Assembly (NCBI RefSeq): GCF_003967275.1
Contig: NZ_AP018721.1
Span: forward strand, 496,001-560,000
Direction: 5' to 3'
Length of the DNA: 64,000 bases
Origin: Sulfuritortus calidifontis
GTDB taxonomy: Bacteria > Pseudomonadota > Gammaproteobacteria > Burkholderiales > Thiobacillaceae
A program made the position numbers and the translations under genes. The notes below the pieces were generated by a model. The model was not told the DNA's origin and searched no databases. It saw only the letters and a list, made by a program, of their open reading frames with translations. Positions 59,384 to 64,000 of the stretch are shown in pieces (positions within the stretch are counted from its first letter, which is position 1; the number at the start of each line of letters is the position of its first letter).

Positions 59384-59649
59384 AGCCTATTTCAGTAGGG
59401 CTCATGCCCCGCGTTGCAGCCAGGATCGGATGGATGCAAGGCGCGACGCGCAGTCGATGGTCGTTCCATCGACAAGCGGCGTAACGCTGCAGACGCTGAT
59501 CCTGGCTGCAACCCGAAGGGCCGCTGGCCTGCGGGCGCTTGGCGGCGTTGCAGGTGGCTCGTGGAGAATGACTCCACTTCGCCCCCTGCGTCTTGCCCTG
59601 CATCCCGCAGGCCAACGGCGCGGGGTATGAGCCCTACTGAAATAGGCTC
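59383..59649. mobile_element. 267-bp two-armed MITE-like element, copy 3 (divergent)
   Basis: Ends GAGCCTATTTCAGTAGGGCT and its complement at the right; TTA duplications at 59380-59382 and 59650-59652. Primary sequence is far from copies 1 and 2 but architecture is the same. Arm 1 stem is 59413-59427 with 59498-59512 (perfect 15 bp, different bases), with inner hairpin TCGATGG-TCGTT-CCATCGA. Arm 2 stem is GGCCTGCGGG/CCCGCAGGCC with inner hairpin GTGGAG-AATGA-CTCCAC. The unpaired motif GGATGGATGCAAGGCG is unchanged. It fills the whole gap between ampD and panD. Confidence 0.83.
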
Positions 59650-60030
59650 TTAAGCGGCCTGGGCCGGGATCTCGCTGCCGATGCGCTTGATCCGGTTCTG
59701 CTCGTCGACGTAGACCAGCCTGGGCTGGTAACGCGCCAGTTCGATCTCGTTGTAGACCGCGTAGGTCGCGATGATTAGCACGTCGCCCACCGCGGCCTTG
59801 TGTGCCGCCGCGCCGTTGACCGAGATCATGCCGCTGCCCCGTTCGCCGCGGATGGCGTAGGTGGTGAAGCGTTCGCCGTTGCTGACGTTGTAGATCTGGA
59901 TCTGCTCGTACTCGCGGATGTCGGCCGCCTCCAGCAGCGACTCGTCGATCGCGCAGGAGCCTTCGTACTCCAGCTCGGCGGCGGTCACGTGCACGCGGTG
60001 CAGCTTGGATTTGAGCAAAGTCCGTTGCAT
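59650..60030 (-). CDS. panD: Aspartate 1-decarboxylase
   Basis: Makes beta-alanine from aspartate for pantothenate. 126 residues. Self-cleavage at G24-S25 in [14 protein letters not shown] creates the pyruvoyl group; the remaining [12 protein letters not shown] and [12 protein letters not shown] segments are typical. The TAA stop (59650-59652, read TTA on the plus strand) is the target duplication of the third MITE. It follows panC after 40 bp on the same strand. Confidence 0.95.
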   Translation of the reverse strand: MQRTLLKSKLHRVHVTAAELEYEGSCAIDESLLEAADIREYEQIQIYNVSNGERFTTYAIRGERGSGMISVNGAAAHKAAVGDVLIIATYAVYNEIELARYQPRLVYVDEQNRIKRIGSEIPAQAA

Positions 60031-60070
60031 GGGCGGCTAATCCATTGAAAGGGCGGCAATTATACCCCCG

Positions 60071-60904
60071 TTAGCCGGGGAGGCCCACCTCGATATTGTC
60101 GATCAGCCGGGTGCCGCCCAGTCGGGCCGCCGCCAGGGCCACCAGGGCGGTTTCACCGGGCTGGGGCGCCAGCAGCGTGGCCTGGCTGCGGATGGCGACA
60201 TAGTCCACGGCCCAGCCGTGCCGGGTCAGCTCGGCGCCGGCCGCGGCCTCGAGGGTGGCGAAGTCGCGGCGGCCGCCGGCCAGCTCGGCGGCAATGGCGC
60301 GCAGGGTGGCATACAGGCGGGGCGCCTCGGCCCGCTCGGCGGCGCTGAGATAGCCATTGCGCGAGGACAGGGCGAGGCCGTCCGCCGCCCGCACCGTCTC
60401 GCCTTCGAGGATTTCGATCGGCAGGTTGAACTGCCGCACCATCCCTTTGAGGATGAACAGCTGCTGGTAATCCTTCTTGCCGAAGGCGGCAAAGCGCGGC
60501 CGCACCATGTTGAACAGCTTCAGCACCACCGTGGCCACGCCCTGAAAGTGCCCCGGCCGCTGGGCGCCGCATAGCTCGCCGGCGAGCGGCGGCAGCACCT
60601 GGTAGGTCTGCGGCTCGGGGTACATCTCGGCCGGCTCCGGCGCGAACACGATGTCGGTGCCGGCGGCCGCGAGTTGCTCGCAATCGGCCGCCAGGGTGCG
60701 GGGATAGTGTTCGAAGTCCTCGCCGGCACCGAATTGCAGGGGATTGACGAAGATGCTCGCCACCACCGGCCGGCCGGCCTGGCGGGCCTGCTCGATGAGG
60801 GCGATGTGGCCGCGGTGCAGATTGCCCATGGTCGGCACGAAGGCGGTGTTCTCGGCGCCGGCGAGCGCCGCGCGCAACTCGGCGACGCGGTGGATGACCT
60901 GCAT
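60071..60904 (-). CDS. panC: Pantothenate synthetase
   Basis: Joins pantoate and beta-alanine with ATP. 277 residues. The HxGH-type motif is in [23 protein letters not shown] and [14 protein letters not shown] are substrate and nucleotide motifs. 2 bp after panB and 40 bp before panD, forming a pantothenate operon. Confidence 0.95.
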   Translation of the reverse strand: MQVIHRVAELRAALAGAENTAFVPTMGNLHRGHIALIEQARQAGRPVVASIFVNPLQFGAGEDFEHYPRTLAADCEQLAAAGTDIVFAPEPAEMYPEPQTYQVLPPLAGELCGAQRPGHFQGVATVVLKLFNMVRPRFAAFGKKDYQQLFILKGMVRQFNLPIEILEGETVRAADGLALSSRNGYLSAAERAEAPRLYATLRAIAAELAGGRRDFATLEAAAGAELTRHGWAVDYVAIRSQATLLAPQPGETALVALAAARLGGTRLIDNIEVGLPG

Positions 60905-60906
60905 GG

Positions 60907-61698
60907 TCAGAACTGGTGCTCGGCGCCGGGGAAGCGGCCGGCCTTCACGGCCTCGACATAGGCGCGGACCCCGGCCTCGATGCCGTCGGCGCCGGGCATG
61001 AAATTCTTGGCGAAGCGCGGCGGCTGCTCGGTCAGCCCGAGCACGTCGTGCAGGACCAGGACCTGGCCCGAGCAGTCGCCGCCGGCGCCGATGCCGATGG
61101 TCGGGATGGCGAGGCTGCGGGTGACCTCGGCGGCCAGGGCGGCCGGGATCGATTCCATCAGCAGGATCTGGGCGCCGGCGGTCTCGAGTGCCTTGGCGTC
61201 CTGCAGCAGTTGCGCCGCCGCGGTCTGATCGCGGGCCTGGGCGCGGTAGCCGGTGAGGTTGACCGATTGCGGCAGCAGGCCGACATGGGCGCAGACCGGG
61301 ATGCCGCGCTTAACCAGGAAGCTCACGGTGTCGGCCATGACCGCGCCGCCTTCAAGCTTGACCATGTTGGCGCCGGCCGCCATCAACCGCGCCGCGGCCT
61401 CGAAGGCCTGGGCCGGGCTGGCCTGGTAGCTGCCGAAGGGCAGGTCGGCCATGACGAAGGCACCGGTTCCGGCCTGGGCGACGCCGCGGGCGACCGCCTC
61501 GGTGTGGTAGGCCATGTGCTCCAGGCTGACCGCCAGGGTGGTGGCGTGGCCCTGCACGGTCATGCCCAGGGAGTCGCCGACCAGCAGGATGTCGACCCCG
61601 GCGCGCGCGAGCGCGCGGGCAAAGCTCGCGTCGTAGCAGGTCAGCGCGACCAGCTTTTCGCCTTTGGCTGTTTTGGCCAGCAGTTGCGGCAGAAACAT
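60907..61698 (-). CDS. panB: Ketopantoate hydroxymethyltransferase
   Basis: Forms ketopantoate from 2-oxoisovalerate and methylene-THF. 263 residues from [17 protein letters not shown]. Motifs are [25 protein letters not shown] and [14 protein letters not shown] with the catalytic Glu in MESIPAALA. Longer frames upstream are out of phase with the family. Overlaps the deoxynucleoside kinase by one base. Confidence 0.95.
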   Translation of the reverse strand: MFLPQLLAKTAKGEKLVALTCYDASFARALARAGVDILLVGDSLGMTVQGHATTLAVSLEHMAYHTEAVARGVAQAGTGAFVMADLPFGSYQASPAQAFEAAARLMAAGANMVKLEGGAVMADTVSFLVKRGIPVCAHVGLLPQSVNLTGYRAQARDQTAAAQLLQDAKALETAGAQILLMESIPAALAAEVTRSLAIPTIGIGAGGDCSGQVLVLHDVLGLTEQPPRFAKNFMPGADGIEAGVRAYVEAVKAGRFPGAEHQF

Positions 61699-62339
61699 CA
61701 GGCCCCCCGGTTGAAGAACTCGCGCGCGCCGCGCATCTCGCAGATGCGCTGGAACAAGAGCTCGAAGTCCTCTTCGCTGTCGGCGAAGTTGAGCCGTTCG
61801 CTGTTGACGATGAGCAGCGGCGCCGCGTCGTAATGATAGAAGAATTCCGTGTAGAGCCGGGCCAGTTCGGCCAGGTAGGCCTCGCCCATGCCCTGCTCGT
61901 AGGGCAGGCCGCGCCGGCGCACGCGCTGGGCCAGGGTGGCGGGCGCGGCCTGGAGGTAGATGACCAGGTCGGGCGCCGGCGTCTGCGGCTGCAAGTCCTG
62001 ATAGAGCTTCTGGTAGAGCCGGAACTCGGCCTCCTCCAGGTTGAGCCGGGCGAACAGCATGTCCTTGTCGATCAGGTAGTCGGACACGGTGGCGCCGGCG
62101 AACAGGTCGCCCTGCGCCAGCTGCCGGCATTGCTCGGTGCGCGAGAGCAGGAAGAACAGCTGGGCGGCCAGGGCAAAGCGGCGCTTGTCTTCGTAGAAGC
62201 GGGCGAGGAAGGGATTTTCCGCCGCCTGCTCCAGGATCAGCTCGGCCGAGATGCGCGCAGCCAGGCGCCGGGCGAGGCTGGTCTTGCCCACGCCGATGGG
62301 GCCCTCGACCACGATGTAGCGCAGGTGTGCCGGCAGCAT
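61698..62339 (-). CDS. Deoxynucleoside kinase
   Basis: 213 residues. P-loop [15 protein letters not shown] near the N-terminus, then ERAxRF-like motifs and [12 protein letters not shown] with the LID Arg residues, as in deoxyadenosine/deoxyguanosine kinases. It phosphorylates deoxynucleosides for salvage. Standing between folK and panB is common in betaproteobacteria. Its end overlaps the panB start by one base and it begins next to the folK stop. Confidence 0.88.
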   Translation of the reverse strand: MLPAHLRYIVVEGPIGVGKTSLARRLAARISAELILEQAAENPFLARFYEDKRRFALAAQLFFLLSRTEQCRQLAQGDLFAGATVSDYLIDKDMLFARLNLEEAEFRLYQKLYQDLQPQTPAPDLVIYLQAAPATLAQRVRRRGLPYEQGMGEAYLAELARLYTEFFYHYDAAPLLIVNSERLNFADSEEDFELLFQRICEMRGAREFFNRGA

Positions 62340-62852
62340 TCAGTTCAGCTTGGCCGCCAGGCTCGGGTGTGCCAGTTTGTGCAGGCCGCAGCTGTCGACG
62401 CCGCAAATGGCGGCGGCCGGGCCGATGCCGGGGATGCGGCAGTCGGGCGCGATCTCGAGCAGGGGCAGCAGGACGAAGCCGCGCTCATGCATGCGCGGGT
62501 GCGGCAGGGTCAGGCCCGGCTCGTGCATGATCAGGCCGTTGTAGAGCAGCAGGTCGAGGTCCAGCGTGCGCGGGGCATTGCGGAATTCGCGCCGGCGGCC
62601 GTGCCGCTGTTCGATCGCCAGCAGGGCGTCGAGCAGGGCGCGGGGCGTCAGGGCGGTTTCGAGCTCGGCCACGGCGTTGATGAAATCCGGCTGGTCGGTA
62701 TAGCCGACCGGCTTGGACAGGTAGAGCGAGGAACGGGCGACCAGCCGGGTTCCCGGCAGGCGGGCCAGCTCGGGGAAGGCGCGCTCGACCTGGCTGGCCG
62801 GACCCTCCAGGTTGGCGCCGAGGGCGACGAAGGCCTGCACCGGCTTAGGCAA
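62340..62852 (-). CDS. folK: 2-amino-4-hydroxy-6-hydroxymethyldihydropteridine pyrophosphokinase
   Basis: Transfers pyrophosphate to hydroxymethyl-dihydropterin in folate synthesis. About 170 residues. [33 protein letters not shown] and [13 protein letters not shown] and [15 protein letters not shown] are HPPK hallmarks. No ATG fits the family; a TTG at 62852, inside the pcnB stop region (8-bp overlap), or a GTG at 62840 are the likely starts. Coupled to pcnB upstream, the usual order. Confidence 0.93.
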   Translation of the reverse strand: MPKPVQAFVALGANLEGPASQVERAFPELARLPGTRLVARSSLYLSKPVGYTDQPDFINAVAELETALTPRALLDALLAIEQRHGRRREFRNAPRTLDLDLLLYNGLIMHEPGLTLPHPRMHERGFVLLPLLEIAPDCRIPGIGPAAAICGVDSCGLHKLAHPSLAAKLN

Positions 62853-64000
62853 GATTGCTTGCTCCCTCGTTGCCGCTTCTGCGCGGCTTGCGCGGCCGGC
62901 GGCGGCGCTTGCCCTCGCCGGCCTTGGCCGGCAGCAGCATGGCGGCGCGCTCGGTCTCGCTGGCCTCCTGGAAGCGGGTCCACCAATCGGCCAGCTCCTG
63001 CGGCGCATCGCCGCCCTTGGCTCGGATCAGCAGGAAGTCATAACCGGCGCGGAAACGGGGGTGGGTCAGCAGGCGGTAGGGCCGGGCGCCGCTGCGCTGC
63101 TCGAAGCGCGGCTGCAGGGCCCAGATCTCCTTGATCATGCCGTCGAAGCGGCGGGGGAAGGCCAGGGTGTCGCGTTGCTGTTCCAGCACCTGGTCCATGG
63201 CGGCGAACAGCGCGGCCGCGGCCGGTTCGCCCTGATCCTGCAGGCGCTGCCAGGCCGTGTTCATGTCGAACCAGAGCAGGCAGGCGATCAGGAAGGCGGG
63301 TGAGGCCGACTGGTCGTTGCGCACGCGCTCGTCGGTGTCGTGCAGGGCGGCATGGATGAAGGGCTGCCGCTTGGGGTCGTCGAGGATGGCATCGAGCATG
63401 GGGAAGATGCCGTGGTGCAGGCCCTCGGCCCTGAGCTGGCGCACCCCGCGCTCGGCATGGCCCGAGAGCAACAGCTTGATCATCTCGTCGAACAGGCGCG
63501 CCGCCGGAATGCGCTCCAAAAGCGGGGCCAGCCTGGCGATCGGCGCGCGGGTCGCCGGGTCGATGCGGAAATCGAGCTTGGCGGCGAAGCGGGCGGCGCG
63601 CAGCATGCGCACCGGGTCCTCCCGATAGCGGGTCTCCGGGTCGCCGATCATGCGCAGGATGCGCTTCTTGGCATCATTCACGCCACCGTGGCTGTCCCAG
63701 ATCTCTTCCCGCTCCGGGTCGTAATACAGGGCATTGACCGTGAAATCGCGACGGGCGGCATCCTCGGCCTGGCTGCCGAACACGTTGTCGCGCAGGATCA
63801 GGCCATCCTCGGCGGTTACCCGGTCCTCGTCGGCCTCGGGCTCGCCTTGACTGGCGCGGAAGGTGGTGACCTCGATGGTGTCGTTGCCGCAGTAGACGTG
63901 GACGATCTGGAAGCGGCGGCCGATGATGCGCGAGCGGCGGAAGCACCGGCGCACCTCCTCCGGGGTGGCGTCGGTGGCGACGTCGAAGTCCTTGGGTTCG
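62845..64000 (-). CDS. pcnB: Poly(A) polymerase I, 5' part missing
   Basis: Adds poly(A) tails that mark RNA for decay. The visible part begins inside the nucleotidyltransferase domain (EPKDFDVATDATPEEV, which holds the catalytic Asp-x-Asp) and continues with RRDFTVNALYYDP, RYREDPVRMLRAARFAAKL and the arginine-rich PcnB tail (GEGKRRRRPRKPRRSG). Start codon lies beyond the right edge. Followed by overlapping folK. Confidence 0.93.
   Translation of the reverse strand, partial: EPKDFDVATDATPEEVRRCFRRSRIIGRRFQIVHVYCGNDTIEVTTFRASQGEPEADEDRVTAEDGLILRDNVFGSQAEDAARRDFTVNALYYDPEREEIWDSHGGVNDAKKRILRMIGDPETRYREDPVRMLRAARFAAKLDFRIDPATRAPIARLAPLLERIPAARLFDEMIKLLLSGHAERGVRQLRAEGLHHGIFPMLDAILDDPKRQPFIHAALHDTDERVRNDQSASPAFLIACLLWFDMNTAWQRLQDQGEPAAAALFAAMDQVLEQQRDTLAFPRRFDGMIKEIWALQPRFEQRSGARPYRLLTHPRFRAGYDFLLIRAKGGDAPQELADWWTRFQEASETERAAMLLPAKAGEGKRRRRPRKPRRSGNEGASNLA

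Noticed and set aside
60907-62406. 499-residue frame suggesting a deoxynucleoside kinase-panB fusion
   Set aside because: The upstream part is in the wrong frame for the kinase, which is encoded at 61698-62339 in another frame; PanB starts at the ATG at 61698.

Overview
The window is GC-rich (roughly 65 %), densely packed bacterial chromosome. Gene order and content point to a betaproteobacterium close to Thiobacillus and other Hydrogenophilales/Nitrosomonadales. Supporting signs are the rpsU-yqeY-dnaG-rpoD macromolecular-synthesis cluster with a Lys/Ala-rich RpoD N-terminus, a DUF3579 gene, a PP0621-family gene next to pilSR, and a qmoA-qmoB-hdrC-hdrB cluster of the kind used in dissimilatory sulfur metabolism. 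This assignment is inference from gene content; no rRNA is present.

Layout. 0-6 kb: the start of mobB diverges from moaA around a ModE-like operator. A minus-strand run follows (amidotransferase, small protein, degenerate GGDEF protein, glucokinase, exported protein, Mth938-domain protein). 6-10 kb: folE2, then xseB-ispA-dxs, with overlapping reading frames. 10-18.8 kb: a Rieske oxygenase behind a poly-G promoter spacer, a large exported helical-repeat protein, ogt and xerD overlapping head to tail, tauE, the folB/plsY divergent pair, two membrane proteins and tsaD. 18.8-24.2 kb: rpsU, yqeY, dnaG, rpoD, a CAU-anticodon tRNA and a strong terminator. 24.2-34.2 kb: a signalling island with a soluble histidine kinase and TPR response regulator, a His/Met-rich periplasmic protein, a CZB-NIT-HAMP chemoreceptor behind a perfect FNR-type box, an RlmN-family radical SAM protein and a PhnD-PAS-GGDEF-EAL-CZB protein. 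34.2-47 kb: housekeeping operons rpsP-rimM-trmD-rplS, ffh, a ccsA-like gene, ileS-lspA-slpA-ispH, ribF, murJ and rpsT. 47-58.5 kb: DUF3579, ppa, a phosphodiesterase, qmoAB-hdrCB, two small genes, pilS/pilR-type regulators and a cation exchanger. 58.5-64 kb: thioredoxin-like protein and ampD, then panD, panC, panB, deoxynucleoside kinase, folK and pcnB, which runs off the right edge.

Functional themes are cofactor synthesis (molybdopterin, folate, pantothenate, FAD, isoprenoids), translation and replication, signalling, and a sulfur-type Qmo/Hdr electron-transfer module. The Qmo module lacks the membrane QmoC and carries soluble HdrC and HdrB instead.

The least explained material is non-coding. 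A 266-267 bp element occurs three times (5844-6109, 46708-46973, 59383-59649). Each copy has GAG-type inverted ends and a 3-bp TNA target duplication. Inside are two hairpin arms whose stems differ between copies but stay paired, while the loops and some flanking motifs are conserved. Two of the copies sit exactly on gene stop codons. A second, 433-bp two-armed inverted-repeat element lies between ileS and ribF.
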